Source: an uncultured beta proteobacterium
Lineage (GTDB): Bacteria; Pseudomonadota; Gammaproteobacteria; Burkholderiales; Burkholderiaceae_C
Assembly (NCBI GenBank): GCA_903823025.1
Contig: CAIJRK010000020.1
Coordinates: 1 to 61,683, forward strand
Direction: 5' to 3'
Length of the DNA stretch: 61,683 bases
The position numbers were made by a program, and so were the translations under genes. The notes under the pieces are model-generated. The model ran no database searches. It had not been told where the DNA came from and saw only the letters and a list, made by a program, of their open reading frames with translations. Positions within the stretch are counted from its first letter, which is position 1; every line of letters starts with the position of its first letter. Of this stretch, positions 1 through 9,800 are shown piece after piece.

Positions 1-160
1 GGGCGACAGCGCGCTGGTGCATGCTCTTGAAGTAATTGGCCTGCATGAGCAGTTCGATGTACTCTTGCTTACTCAGCGTCACAAATTCGCTGGCAAACGG
101 CACCGAATCCGCATCACCCTGCGCCGGGCTCGACTCCAACACAAATGACTTTGCACTCAT
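1..160 (-). CDS. IS66-like transposase, N-terminal fragment cut by window edge
   Basis: The minus strand from the ATG at 158-160 is open to the window edge, giving 53 residues. They include LSKQEYIELLMQANYFKSMH, which resembles the N-terminal segment of IS66-family transposases ahead of the coiled coil and zinc-finger region. The catalytic part lies outside the window. The family call rests on this short segment plus a GTAA-type terminus about 85 bases upstream, so it is moderate. The gene may be intact beyond the edge. Confidence 0.5.
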   Translation of the reverse strand, partial: MSAKSFVLESSPAQGDADSVPFASEFVTLSKQEYIELLMQANYFKSMHQRAVA

Positions 161-245
161 GGACGCAACATTAGAAAAAACCGAAACTGTGCTGCAGCGC
201 TGCGGTTTTTACCTTATCGTCGTTATGGGTTCAGCTAATATTTAC
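1..245 (-). mobile_element. Terminal part of an IS66-like insertion sequence
   Basis: Read on the minus strand, the element would begin at 245 with GTAAATATTAGCTGAACC, run through a short leader and enter the transposase gene at 160. IS66-family inverted repeats usually begin with GTAA, which is why the boundary is placed at 245. The other end and the 8-bp target duplication cannot be checked because the element runs off the window. The adjacent broken DUF4347 gene fits an insertion into or beside it. Confidence 0.4.
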
Positions 246-254
246 AGTTGCAGC

Positions 255-468
255 TTATGCGTCAACCCACACCCGTTCAATCAAACCCGAGGTGCTGTGA
301 TCGTCTGGCTTAGCTCGTCGCTGCAGGGGTCCAAACTAACATCACCTCGGCCCCTTCAGGCACCCCGGCCAGCAGCGTGGCCAGGTCGGCCAAGTCGCTG
401 TTGACAAAATAAACCGCGTTAAGTTGATGAATGGCAAGCGGGTTGGTAGAGGTAGCGATAGAAGACAT
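255..468 (-). pseudogene. DUF4347 N-terminal remnant, frameshifted and truncated
   Basis: From the ATG at 466-468 the reading frame gives 52 residues, including NAVYFVNSDLADLATLLAGV and PEGAEV, then stops at 310-312. This matches the start of DUF4347 domains, which head very large secreted or surface repeat proteins. A shift of one frame just after GAEV restores a plausible continuation (VSLDPCSDELSQ, the usual LDP..D motif), which then ends near 255. The gene therefore looks like a decayed 5-prime stub: one indel plus loss of the rest next to the insertion-sequence end. The family call is by eye. Confidence 0.5.
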
Positions 469-529
469 GTATGCACTCCGGCAATTGAATAGGGGAAGTC
501 AAGGATGCTAGTGACGAAATCTAAAAAAA

Positions 530-578
530 TCACGCACGAATAATCACATCAAACTCACACTTATTCACCAAAACTCAC
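530..578. promoter_or_regulatory. Phased TCAC repeats upstream of the DUF4347 remnant
   Basis: TCAC occurs at 530, 544, 555, 565 and 575, so the last four copies sit 10-11 bp apart on one face of the helix. The array lies in the gap between the response-regulator stop (604) and the DUF4347 remnant start (468). The same motif, also with an 11-bp step, occurs in front of the neighbouring kinase gene. OmpR-family regulators commonly bind direct repeats with this period. Binding by the adjacent regulator is inferred. Confidence 0.4.
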
Positions 579-603
579 TTTTATGTATTGATTGGGGAAT
601 GTC

Positions 604-1341
604 TTACGCGCTAAAAACGTAGCCCATGCCACGTATCGACTGCAATGGCAGGTTGCCCAGTCCGGCCTGCTCGGTGCGCTTGCGCAGGCGACTGATGACG
701 GCATCCAGTCGATGAGGGTCGTAGTCGTCCAGGTCTTGCGCGAAGGCGGCAATGAGCGTTTCACGCTCAACGACCTGGCCCGAGGCGGCCACCATGATTT
801 TGAGAAAGCGACGCTCGGTTTCACTCACCGTCAACTCGCTGCCCTGTGGATTGCGCAAAGCCCAGTCACCGGGACTGAGTGTCCAGCGTACCGGCATCGG
901 TGGGGTGGCGGTAACTTGGGTGGCAACAGGCAGTGAGATCTGCTGTGCGTCGTTCTTGGTTCGCAGGCGACGGTCAAGCGCTTGCAGGGTGGCGGCGAGT
1001 TCGCGCACATCGATGGGTTTGACCAAATAAGCATCAGCACCCAGTCCAAGACCTTGCAGGCGATCATCAAGCGTGGCTCGGGCAGTAAGAAAGACAATGC
1101 CCAGAGCGGGGTTATGGCGCAGGTGCCGGGCAATAGAAAAACCGTCTTCGCCGGGCAAGCCAACATCAATCACGACGATGTCGCAACGGCTCACTGCCAG
1201 CGCGCGGTAGAGGCCTGCAGCATCGCTGAAGCCACTGACATTCAAGCCCAGTGCGGTCAGGCCAAAGACCATTTCTTCGCACAAGTCAACGGTATCTTCT
1301 ACCAAAAAAATACGTAATTTATCGGGGGTGATCTGATTCAT
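604..1341 (-). CDS. OmpR-family two-component response regulator
   Basis: A 245-residue regulator. The receiver domain (about residues 9-120) has the acidic pair E15/D16, the phospho-acceptor D59 in VVIDVGLPGEDG, T86 and K108. A winged-helix DNA-binding domain follows (about 150-245), ending in the typical SIRGMGYVF strand. An in-frame start exists at 1395, but the ATG at 1341 leaves the normal short lead into RIFLVEDT and is preferred. The gene is divergent from the histidine kinase at 1461 with a shared 119-bp promoter region, so the two are almost certainly partners. The target genes are unknown. The broken DUF4347 gene downstream shares a repeated motif with the kinase promoter. Confidence 0.92.
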   Translation of the reverse strand: MNQITPDKLRIFLVEDTVDLCEEMVFGLTALGLNVSGFSDAAGLYRALAVSRCDIVVIDVGLPGEDGFSIARHLRHNPALGIVFLTARATLDDRLQGLGLGADAYLVKPIDVRELAATLQALDRRLRTKNDAQQISLPVATQVTATPPMPVRWTLSPGDWALRNPQGSELTVSETERRFLKIMVAASGQVVERETLIAAFAQDLDDYDPHRLDAVISRLRKRTEQAGLGNLPLQSIRGMGYVFSA

Positions 1342-1391
1342 GGTGTGCCCTATTTTGTGCGAGCCAAGTCTATGGCCGATGCTGACAGAGG

Positions 1392-1440
1392 TCACGCACT
1401 CAGACTCACCCTTAAATATGATTTCTCACCACTTTCTCAC
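1392..1440. promoter_or_regulatory. TCAC direct repeats in the regulator/kinase divergent promoter
   Basis: The octamer TTTCTCAC occurs at 1422-1429 and again at 1433-1440, an 11-bp period, about 20 bases before the kinase ATG. Further TCAC copies lie at 1392 and 1406. This is the layout expected for an OmpR-family operator and suggests autoregulation of the pair. The array at 530-578 uses the same core. Confidence 0.45.
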
Positions 1441-1460
1441 ATAAAACGTCTGAAATAAAA

Positions 1461-3428
1461 ATGAGACAACGCCTGATAATTGCGTTTTTGCAACGATGTG
1501 CCTGTTTTCTCATGATAAAAATTTTTCTGGCATTGTGGTTCATGTGCTTTGGCGAGTCTGCCTGGGCGCTGCTGCTGTCGCCAGACATGGGTATTCATGC
1601 ACCCGCCAGTTTGGTCGGCCAGTTGCAGGTGTTGCGCGACGAGAGCGGTCAACTGCGTATTGAAGATGTGACAGCATCGGGAAAAACTGCCGATTTTGTG
1701 ACGCTGACGGGTGACTTGAGCGCGGGTTATACCCCCGACGTTTATTGGCTGCGCTTCACCCTGCAACGCACCGCCGAAACTCCCGCAGACTGGTTTATTG
1801 AGGTTGCGCCGTCTTACCTTGATGAGGTGACGCTGTTTGTGCCAAGCAGCGACGGCACGTTGACAGCAACGCACTTGGGCGACCTGCATCCTTACGCACA
1901 AAGGCCCATCCCATTTCGCCATTTCGTATTTCCGCTGCGCCTGGCCGATGAGCAGCCGTTAACGCTTTATTTGCGGTTGCAAACCACCAGCACCATGCTG
2001 GCGCAGGTTAAGGTCTGGCAGTACGCCGGTTTGCTCGCCGAGGCCCAAACGGATAGCAGCCTTTACAGCGTTTACTTTGGTATTCTTGCGCTGGCCTTCG
2101 TGTCGAATCTGGTGTTTTGGCTCAGGTTGCGTGAACGTCTTTATCTGACCTACTGTGCTTATCTGGCAGCGCTGACTCTGGTGATGATGGCGACCGGCGG
2201 ATTTTTGTCTCAATTGCTGCTCCCGCAAAGGCCTGTGGTGGCCAGTCATATGGTGGGGGTCGCCGTAAGTCTGGTGTATTTATTCGGGACACATTTTTTT
2301 ATCAACGTGCTGCACTTGCGCGATCATTCGCCACGCCTCTATAGAGCCTATTGCGGGGCAGTGGGTTTTTATGCCGTATGCGCCTTGATGGCGGCAGCGG
2401 GGCACTATGGAATAGTTGCACCCTGGCTGATGCGGTCTGCACTAATGACGACTTTTGGTTTGAGTCTGGTTGGCCCGTGGTTGCTGTGGCGCGGCCATCG
2501 TCAATATCTGTTTTACATTCTGGCTTTTTCGGTTAATTTTGCAGCGGTTCCCTTGATCACCATGACGCTGCTGGGCTGGGTGTCGTTGCCCTTCTCTCCT
2601 GACGCCATCTCGGGGATGGGATCGGTTCTGCACATCGTGTTGCTTAACTTTGCCATCGTTGACCGTCTGCGGCAATCAGAGAAAAAAGTGCTCGCCGCCG
2701 TCAAAGAGACGGCCGCATTGGCTGCTGAACGCGAGGCGGCCCGGCAACAGCGTCAGTTTGTCGCGATGGTCTCACATGAGTTCCGCACGCCTTTGGCGGT
2801 GATTGATGCCACGGCCCAATCAGTGGAAATCGCCTGCTCGCAGTCGGCCAATGCCGCGTATGAATTCATCGCGCCACGCCAGGAGAAGATACGCCGCGCG
2901 GTGCGTCGCATGGTGTCGCTGCTGGATAACTTTTTAACCCACGAGCGGCTTGACTTTAAGGAGAGCAAAAGCCAACCCGAGGCCGCTGATTTGCGCGAAC
3001 TGGCCAGCGAAGCGGCAAGCAACTGGTCTCACTTGCTGCACCGACCTGACCAGTTGCATCTGGCATTGGGCCAAGAGGCCATGCCGGTTTGGATTGAGCG
3101 TTCCATGGTGGCGCTGGCGCTGTCCAATCTGATCGACAACGCCCTCAAATACGCGCCACCGGGCAGCAAGGTGACTGTGCGCGTTGGCAAGACCGCCGCG
3201 AACGGCTGGATCGAGATTGAGGATCAGGGCATCGGTGTTGAGGCCAAAGAAATGGCGCTGATTTTTGACAAGTTCTACCGCAGTGGCAACGCCCAGCGAA
3301 TGCCCGGCGCGGGACTGGGCCTGTACTTGGTGCGCACCATTGCCCACAGTCAAGGCGGCGAAATCGACGTTGAAAGCCATCCTGGCCAAGGCTCACGTTT
3401 TCGTTTGCGTCTGCCTTTGGTCAAGTAG
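1461..3428 (+). CDS. 7TMR-DISM sensor histidine kinase
   Basis: A 655-residue membrane kinase. An N-terminal signal segment (to about residue 36) precedes a periplasmic 7TMR-DISM type 2 sensing domain (about 37-195), then seven hydrophobic helices (about 200-405), a short coiled coil rich in Ala and Glu, and the kinase core. The H-box FVAMVSHEFRTPL carries the phospho-accepting H439. The N-box is near 556-560, DQGIGV and FDKFYRS follow, and GAGLGLYLV is the G2 box. It presumably phosphorylates the divergently encoded OmpR-type regulator. The ligand is not predictable. No clear ribosome site precedes either the ATG at 1461 or the in-frame ATG at 1512. The stop lies 10 bases from the convergent cobC stop. 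Confidence 0.93.
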   Translation: MRQRLIIAFLQRCACFLMIKIFLALWFMCFGESAWALLLSPDMGIHAPASLVGQLQVLRDESGQLRIEDVTASGKTADFVTLTGDLSAGYTPDVYWLRFTLQRTAETPADWFIEVAPSYLDEVTLFVPSSDGTLTATHLGDLHPYAQRPIPFRHFVFPLRLADEQPLTLYLRLQTTSTMLAQVKVWQYAGLLAEAQTDSSLYSVYFGILALAFVSNLVFWLRLRERLYLTYCAYLAALTLVMMATGGFLSQLLLPQRPVVASHMVGVAVSLVYLFGTHFFINVLHLRDHSPRLYRAYCGAVGFYAVCALMAAAGHYGIVAPWLMRSALMTTFGLSLVGPWLLWRGHRQYLFYILAFSVNFAAVPLITMTLLGWVSLPFSPDAISGMGSVLHIVLLNFAIVDRLRQSEKKVLAAVKETAALAAEREAARQQRQFVAMVSHEFRTPLAVIDATAQSVEIACSQSANAAYEFIAPRQEKIRRAVRRMVSLLDNFLTHERLDFKESKSQPEAADLRELASEAASNWSHLLHRPDQLHLALGQEAMPVWIERSMVALALSNLIDNALKYAPPGSKVTVRVGKTAANGWIEIEDQGIGVEAKEMALIFDKFYRSGNAQRMPGAGLGLYLVRTIAHSQGGEIDVESHPGQGSRFRLRLPLVK

Positions 3429-3438
3429 GGCGCTGCCA

Positions 3439-4596
3439 TCAGCGGCAGGATTTGACAAGTTCCGCCCAAGCCAATGCCAGCGCCTCTTGCGCCATGGGCG
3501 GTTGAACACTTACCCGCACATGACCGGGCAAACCAAACGAGGTGGCGTCGCGCAGTTTGAAGCCTGATGTACGCAGGTGTTTCAAATCGCGGTTCAAAAG
3601 GACAAGATTTTTCGGCAGGTCTGCAACATCGAGACTTGCATAGGGTCGCGCGCAGAAAAACGGGGTGTCGCTGGGCAAACATTGCCAACCCAAGGTTTGT
3701 AGCCTCTCAATCTGCCGGGCCTTCCAGATATTGAGCGTTTGCAGGCTCTCGGCCAACCACGCCTGCACTTCAGGCAGCACCCAAGTTTGTAACAAAGCCA
3801 CGCCATGCGCGCCCACGGGCCACGACGCGCAGAGACGCTCCAACGCGGCCACCGTGGATTCAGAACCCAGCGGCGCAATCACATAAGCGGCGCGAACGCC
3901 GGTCAAACCCAGCGCTTTGTTGGGCGTCCACAGTTGCCAGACTTGCGCCCGTTGGGCCTCGGTCAAGCTGGATGCGCCGCTTAAACGCAGGGGTTCGTAG
4001 GCGCAGTCCAACACCAGCGTTGGAGAGTTTTTGGGTTGGGCGTCTTTCAAAAAATCAGGCGTTGCGTTAGCATTTTTGGAAACTTCTGTGAGCCAGCGCG
4101 GCCACGCGGCGTGCGGGCCGCCCAGCGGACTTGAAGGTTCGCAGGCCCACACTAAATCTGCAGCGTCGGGCTGCGTGGTTTGACCCAAACCCCAAGCCAG
4201 CGCGGCTTGCGCGTAGTCGCCATAACTGTAGAGCGGCAAGCACACGTTGGCGTGGTGAAAGTGCCCGCCATTTTGGAGGTTCTGTTGCTGCTGCAAGGCG
4301 TGTTGCGCCACCCAAGCCGTGATGCGAAAAATAAACTCGCTGGCGCTGCCCGCCAGCAGCACACGCGACACCTCAACGTGATGAAATGCGGCCAACTGTT
4401 GACGCAACGCGGTGTAACTCGCGTCGGGGTAATGCGTCGCGTCAGCTTGCTGCACAGCAGCCAAAGCGATGGGGCACGGGCCGCAGGCGTTGCTATTGGT
4501 GGAGAAGTCAAAACGCGGCACACCAGAGGCATCGGGGCCGCCATGAATGCGCTGTAACAGCGGTGATGAGATCGAAAAGTTGTCCGTCAAAGTCAT
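3439..4596 (-). CDS. cobC: Threonine-phosphate decarboxylase (cobalamin side chain)
   Basis: A 385-residue fold-type I PLP enzyme. It has the early FDFSTNSNACGP motif of the CobC/CobD decarboxylase group, D197 in LVLDCAY and the Schiff-base lysine K227 in TPNKALGLTGVR. The family makes (R)-1-amino-2-propanol phosphate from threonine phosphate for the lower-loop linker of cobalamin. The ATG at 4594-4596 overlaps the stop of cbiB by four bases (ATGA), so the two are translationally coupled. The frame stays open upstream but only as a shadow of cbiB. Nomenclature follows Pseudomonas; the Salmonella name is CobD. Histidinol-phosphate aminotransferase is the main alternative, but the cbiB context argues against it. 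Confidence 0.85.
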   Translation of the reverse strand: MTLTDNFSISSPLLQRIHGGPDASGVPRFDFSTNSNACGPCPIALAAVQQADATHYPDASYTALRQQLAAFHHVEVSRVLLAGSASEFIFRITAWVAQHALQQQQNLQNGGHFHHANVCLPLYSYGDYAQAALAWGLGQTTQPDAADLVWACEPSSPLGGPHAAWPRWLTEVSKNANATPDFLKDAQPKNSPTLVLDCAYEPLRLSGASSLTEAQRAQVWQLWTPNKALGLTGVRAAYVIAPLGSESTVAALERLCASWPVGAHGVALLQTWVLPEVQAWLAESLQTLNIWKARQIERLQTLGWQCLPSDTPFFCARPYASLDVADLPKNLVLLNRDLKHLRTSGFKLRDATSFGLPGHVRVSVQPPMAQEALALAWAELVKSCR

Positions 4597-5612
4597 GGCA
4601 ACACGTCCCAAGCAATAAAAACAAAAGCGATTGCCGCCATTACAACCGTCATAGCCACGAGCGCCAGCACGACACGCCCGGCATAACCCACGGCGCAATG
4701 CATATCGGCGGGCAACGGGTCGCGCCCGGCGGCATGGAGCACATAAACACCCGGTTTGTGCAGACGCACGTCTAACGCCAAGGCCATCGCCGCCATCGGC
4801 CAGCCACTGTTGGGCGACGGCGTGCGGCACGCCTCCACCCTTAATTGAGCCATGAAAGACCGGGTACAAAACCGACCCACCAGGGCCAGTAATAAAGCGG
4901 TGATGCGCGCTGGCATCCACGACAACACGTCATCGGCCCGCGCCGCCCACTTGCCCGCCCATTGCCAGTTTCGGCCTTTGTAATCACCGGGATAGCCCCA
5001 CATGGCATCCGCCGTGTTGGCAAACCGGTAGAGCGCCGCGCCCGGCAAACCCAGCAGCAGAAACCAGAAAATCGGGGCCACCACCGAGTCGTTCAGGTTT
5101 TCAGCCAGCGTCTCGATAGCACTCTCGCGCACTTGGGTTTCGGTCAAATGCGTAACGTCGCGGCTGACCAGCCAACTCAGACGTTCACGCCCGGCGGCCA
5201 GTGAACCGCCGTGTTCTGGATTCAAGGCTTTTTCGACGGCCAGCACTTCGCGCTTCAACATCGCCCAGGCCAGCATCGGTTTAAGCATCAAACCCAACAG
5301 CAGCGCCGCCAACAAGTTGCCTGGCATGATGCCCAGCGCGTCGGGCAGAAGTAACAGCCCTTTTTGAACCCATCCGGCAGCGACAACGACGACCAGTGCG
5401 CCAGCCAGCCATGCCATCGCGCCCAGCCAAAACCGCTTGTAATCCGGGTCAGTTGCCGTCACGGGTGCGACCCGTCGCCCGGCCCAACCGAGATAATTTC
5501 CCATTCCTACGACCGGGTGCCAACGGGTCGCAGGCTCGCCCAAAAAGTGGTCGATGACCAAGGCTAATAACAGGGCGAGGGCTGAAACACCGAGTTCTAA
5601 ATGAAGACTCAT
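4593..5612 (-). CDS. cbiB: Adenosylcobinamide-phosphate synthase CbiB/CobD
   Basis: A 339-residue membrane protein of the CbiB/CobD family. It begins with a hydrophobic helix and the family hallmark DHFLGEPATRWHPVVGMG, and later carries ESAIETLAENLNDSVVAPIF and a long helical membrane core. It joins aminopropanol phosphate to adenosylcobyric acid, the step that uses the product of the next gene, cobC. The ATG at 5610-5612 overlaps the jetD stop by four bases. That overlap ties a vitamin B12 gene to the end of an anti-plasmid operon. No cobalamin riboswitch is visible. Other B12 genes are not in the window. Confidence 0.9.
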   Translation of the reverse strand: MSLHLELGVSALALLLALVIDHFLGEPATRWHPVVGMGNYLGWAGRRVAPVTATDPDYKRFWLGAMAWLAGALVVVVAAGWVQKGLLLLPDALGIMPGNLLAALLLGLMLKPMLAWAMLKREVLAVEKALNPEHGGSLAAGRERLSWLVSRDVTHLTETQVRESAIETLAENLNDSVVAPIFWFLLLGLPGAALYRFANTADAMWGYPGDYKGRNWQWAGKWAARADDVLSWMPARITALLLALVGRFCTRSFMAQLRVEACRTPSPNSGWPMAAMALALDVRLHKPGVYVLHAAGRDPLPADMHCAVGYAGRVVLALVAMTVVMAAIAFVFIAWDVLP

Positions 5613-6856
5613 GGCGTCACACCAACCCATGAAGGCTGGATCGCATCCGGCATCAAAGCGTTCATGACAGCAGGCAGTTCTGCCAACGCTTGTTGCAGGC
5701 AACCAAAGCCAATGCGTTCTTGTTCCAGACGCACGCCGATGCGTAAGCGGTTGTTGCGCAAATCGTTAAACAAGTCAGATTCTTCCTGCGTGAGTCGGGT
5801 TAAATCGCGTTGCACGGGTTGCGGCTCGGTGCCCCAGTGCAGCGTATGGGCCATCAAGGTGGGGCGATCCATTAACAACGATTGAACCTGCGGCAGGTGC
5901 GCACGAAGTTGATCCAGAATTGCGAAGCCGTGGGTGTCAAGGTCGCCCCAGTAATAAATCTGGCGTTGTTGCAACCACTGAGCGCCAGCCAACGCCTCAA
6001 AACCATAACCCGCGCCGAAGATCACCAGACTATGCGCAACCAGCGGAAAGGCCAAAAAGTTAACTTCGTTTTCGGTGATGAACACCCGGCTGACGGGCAA
6101 ATCAAGCCGCTCAAAAGCCGCTTGCGTCAAGCTGATATCTTGCTCGCACGCGTGGGGCAGCAGCGCCACACGCGGATCCAACACGCGAAAGCGGATGCGC
6201 AAAGGCTTGTCCTTAAACCCATAGCGGCGGCAAAACTGGCTGGCCCCGGTGGCGCTGGGTTCTATCGCCTCAGACGGCAAAGTCAAATCCAGCAATTCAG
6301 ACAAAACGCCTCGGCTTGCCTCCATGAACTTGCTGTCCACACCGGCCATATCGACCTGCCGCAGATAAATGCCGGGGCGCAGATGCGCTTGCAACCAGAC
6401 GACGACGGCCAACAAACGCGGCCAGGCGTCGCTCAGAGCGAGAGCATTCATGGGGCGCTTGTCCAGCCACGGTTGCAGCAGCGGCCACAGCGCTGGGTAC
6501 GACTCGCGGGTCAGGGCCAGCAGGTGTAAAAAACGCGCCGCCTCCTTTTGCTTGCCGATCAGGATGAGCGCGTCATCCAGCGTATCCAGCCAAACCTCGT
6601 CCGGCACAAGGTTGGTGCCCAACACGCGGTGGCGAACCTCGCGCATCACTAAACGCAAACGGGGCGTGTGGTGCAAATCCGCGATCCACGCCCGCACGTC
6701 GTCAAAGCGCTCGGACAACTCAGTCGAGGTCGGCCCCACCAGTCGCAAGCGCCGGGGCAACATCGCCTCGCCTTGAACGCAAGGCCGCAACAAGTCGCCT
6801 TTATCCCATAACTTTTGCACCTGCGCACGCAGGTCGGCGGCGCGCGTCCAACTCAC
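5609..6856 (-). CDS. jetD: Wadjet nuclease subunit JetD (DUF3322/DUF2220)
   Basis: A 415-residue protein matching JetD of type I Wadjet. An N-terminal DUF3322-like helical region (about 1-190) is followed by a DUF2220 Toprim-type domain. The metal-binding acidic residues are visible as E262 in ITENEVN and D305/D307 in GDLDTHG. In characterised Wadjet, JetD cuts circular DNA once the SMC motor has extruded it. The start is a GTG at 6854-6856 that overlaps the jetC stop (GTGA). The encoded start [16 protein letters not shown] fits the family N terminus, so this unusual start is preferred. All key residues are present, so the subunit looks functional. Confidence 0.92.
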   Translation of the reverse strand: MSWTRAADLRAQVQKLWDKGDLLRPCVQGEAMLPRRLRLVGPTSTELSERFDDVRAWIADLHHTPRLRLVMREVRHRVLGTNLVPDEVWLDTLDDALILIGKQKEAARFLHLLALTRESYPALWPLLQPWLDKRPMNALALSDAWPRLLAVVVWLQAHLRPGIYLRQVDMAGVDSKFMEASRGVLSELLDLTLPSEAIEPSATGASQFCRRYGFKDKPLRIRFRVLDPRVALLPHACEQDISLTQAAFERLDLPVSRVFITENEVNFLAFPLVAHSLVIFGAGYGFEALAGAQWLQQRQIYYWGDLDTHGFAILDQLRAHLPQVQSLLMDRPTLMAHTLHWGTEPQPVQRDLTRLTQEESDLFNDLRNNRLRIGVRLEQERIGFGCLQQALAELPAVMNALMPDAIQPSWVGVTP

Positions 6857-9800
6857 GGTGCGGCCTTGTTTTTCTCAGCCCGGTAGTCCTCAATGCTCAG
6901 ATTACGCAGTTTGGAGTCGCGGCCTTCTTCGTTATGCACAAAGCCGACGCTGGCGACAAAGGGTTCAATGATGTGGATTTTTTGCAAAGGGGTCACGATC
7001 AGGAGTTGTAAATTAAGTTGTTGAAAAAGCTTCAAACCGTAGTGCGCCGACTCGTCCGAGCCGCGTCCAAAGGCTTCGTCAATCACGACAAAGCGGAAAC
7101 TGCGGGAGCGCTTTTCGCCCCAAACCAAGCCGAACTGGTAGGCCAGACTGGCCGCCAAAATGGTGTAGGCCAGCTTCTCTTTTTGCCCGCCGGACTTGCC
7201 GCCCGAGTCCGAGTAATGCTCGTGTTCGCGGTCGTCCTCGCGCCAGCGTTCACTGCCTGAAAAAACAAACCAGTTGCGCACATCGGTGACTTTGGCGGTC
7301 CAGCGCCGGTCTTGTTCGCCCTGCCCTTCGCGGCCTCGCAGCCGTTCGATGATCTGCCTGACTTGCAAGAACTTGGCCTCGGAATACTGGCCTTCATCCT
7401 CGTTCTTGCCCTTACCTTCACTTGCGCCTGAAAGTGAGCCGTCCAAACAGGCCCGCAACTCGGTTGAGAAGTCGCGCACCTCGGCATCAGTGGCCACTTG
7501 CGCCTCCAGCACGATGTAGCGGCCCGGGTTGTAGTCAATTTTCGTGAGCGACTCGTTGATGCGGGCAATGCGCTCTTTGATGGTCTCGCGCTCGCGGTTC
7601 AATTGCGAGTTGAATTGCGCCACCTCGCGGATGGTCTCCGCGTTGAGCAGCTCTTTAAAACGCGCCTCAAAACGCGGCAGGTCATCGGCGGTCAGCGTAG
7701 CCAGCAGGGTGCGGTACTCGCCCACCGAGTCAATCGACACATCCACCTCTTGCGTGGCCAGCGGATAGTGGGTGCGAAAGATGCGCATGGCGTCGATGAT
7801 TTTGTCGCGCAGGCGTTTGAGGCGGCCTTCGTCAGCGTCGATGGTTTTTTGCAGCCATTCCCGCATTTCGCGCTCCCGGTTGTCGCAGGATTCGATGCTG
7901 AGGGATTGACCGCTCAACACCTCTTTTTGCAGCGCTTTGAGGCGGGTTTCAAGTGGATTCGACACATGAGGCGAGTCGCCGCGCAAGGCCTCGGTTTGAC
8001 GATGCAGCGCCTGAATATCGCTGATTTTTTGCTCGGTTTTGGCGCGCCGGTCGCGCTGCTCAATCAGTTGCTGGTCGGTGCGGGCCTGTTCAACCTCCAG
8101 CGTGGTCAAGCGTTGCGTCAAGGCTTGCAGCACGTCCGACGCCGAGCGCAAAGCGGTTTGTTCGTCTTGCAGCTTGGCCACTTCCAGCGCCATAACGGGC
8201 CAATCGAGTTCGGTGTAATCGCGGTATTCCACCAGTTTGGACAGGCTGTCCAGCCGCTCTTTGATCTCGCTTTGCTCGCGGCTCAAATCACTGAGTTGCT
8301 GGCCGAGATGCGCCAGCCGCGCTTCAAGTCCCCGTTTTTTGCCGTCCAGCGCAGCCAGTTTGGCGGTGTTGCTCCAACCCAGCACGTAGCGGCTGCGGTC
8401 GTCCAGACGGTGACGGTCATCTTTCTCGTGGCGCTCGCCGCCTTTGCTTTGCCCGGCGCGGGTGATGGCTTTGGGTTCCCGACGAAATTGTTCCTGGGTG
8501 CTGCAACACACCACGTTAAAGCGCTGCCAAATGGCTTGTTCCAACCACGCGTAAAACGGCGAATCCGGTTTCAAAGAAAGCTTGCGCACCAGTGAATCGG
8601 CGTGCGCAGACGCCAACTCGGCGGGCTTGGCGGCGCGCACACAAAAGTAAACCAGGCGGCCTTTCAGATGCGTTTGATCAACCCATTCGGCCACTTTCGC
8701 GTAATGCGCCTCGGGCACCAGCAAGGACAGGCCAAAGTTGTGCAACAAGCGCTCAGTAGCACCTTCCCAATCGCGCTCATCGTCACGCACTTCGATTAAC
8801 TCGCCCGCAAAGGGCATGATTTCTTCCCGCAGATTCAAGCTGCGGCACAAGGCGGCGCGAATCGAAATTTGCTGCGCGTCGATGTTGCTGCGACGCCCTT
8901 TCAGGCTGATGATCTCGGCGTTCAAGTCGTCGTGCGCTTGGCGGCCTTGGGCAAAAGTCACGCTTAAATCGGTCTGGTCGGTTTGCAACGCCACCGCACG
9001 AGCCGTCTCCACGTCATGCTTTTGGACACAGGTTTGCTGCTGCACCAAGAGGTCTTCCGCGCTACTCACCTGCAGCAAGTTGAGTTTTCGGCGCAACGCG
9101 TCGTAGCGGGCGGCGTTGCCGGTGCGCCGCGCAATCTCGCTTTGCCGACGCGCAATTTCCTCGTCCAGTCGGGCCAGGCGGTCGCCGCCACTTTGGGCGA
9201 TGCTCAAACGCAATTCGCGCTCCTGCACTTGGGTCGCCGCTTTAAACGCATCGAGTCGCTCGACTTTGGCGCTTTCGCTCTTGAAGTTGTCGGCCAGCGT
9301 CTCCAGACGATCCGCCATCAACCCCAGTTTGAGTCCGGCAAAGTAGGGTTTGAGTCCTTCGCGGCAGGCGCGCAGTTCATCGGTGGCCATCTGCAATGCG
9401 GCGTGCCGGTCAGCGTCGGCCACCAAAGGCGACAACCAGGCCACCTGTTGCTTAGCTTTGAGCACCGCTTCATGCGCCCGATTCAGGTCGTCAAAGTGGG
9501 CGATCAAGGCCTGGATACGCGGCACCACGTCAAAGGGTTCGAGCATGTGGAGGCGTACAAAGTCGGTCAAATTACCGACCGATTTCATTGACACGGTTTG
9601 GTGAAACAACTCCAGCGCCTGTTCGCCCTCAATGCCCAAACGACGGCGAAAATACGCGCCATACGGCGGAAAACTGTCAAACAACGAGACGCCATTTTTG
9701 CGCAACCGTTTACGCAATTGCACGATGTCGGTGCCAAATTGGGAGAAGTCAGTGGTCAGCGACAAGGGTTTTTCAGCGACGGCATAAAAGCGTTCGGGTT

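Noticed and set aside
4597..4920. N-terminal extension of cobC
   Set aside because: The frame stays open upstream, but the extra residues are the shadow of cbiB and the family N terminus begins at the ATG overlapping the cbiB stop.
3439..5612. Cobalamin riboswitch for the cob genes
   Set aside because: No B12-box-like conserved core was seen upstream of cbiB, and there is no untranslated leader because cbiB overlaps jetD.
7498..8595. 365-codon open frame antisense to jetC
   Set aside because: It lies wholly inside jetC on the other strand, has no domain-like content and reflects codon bias in a coiled-coil gene.
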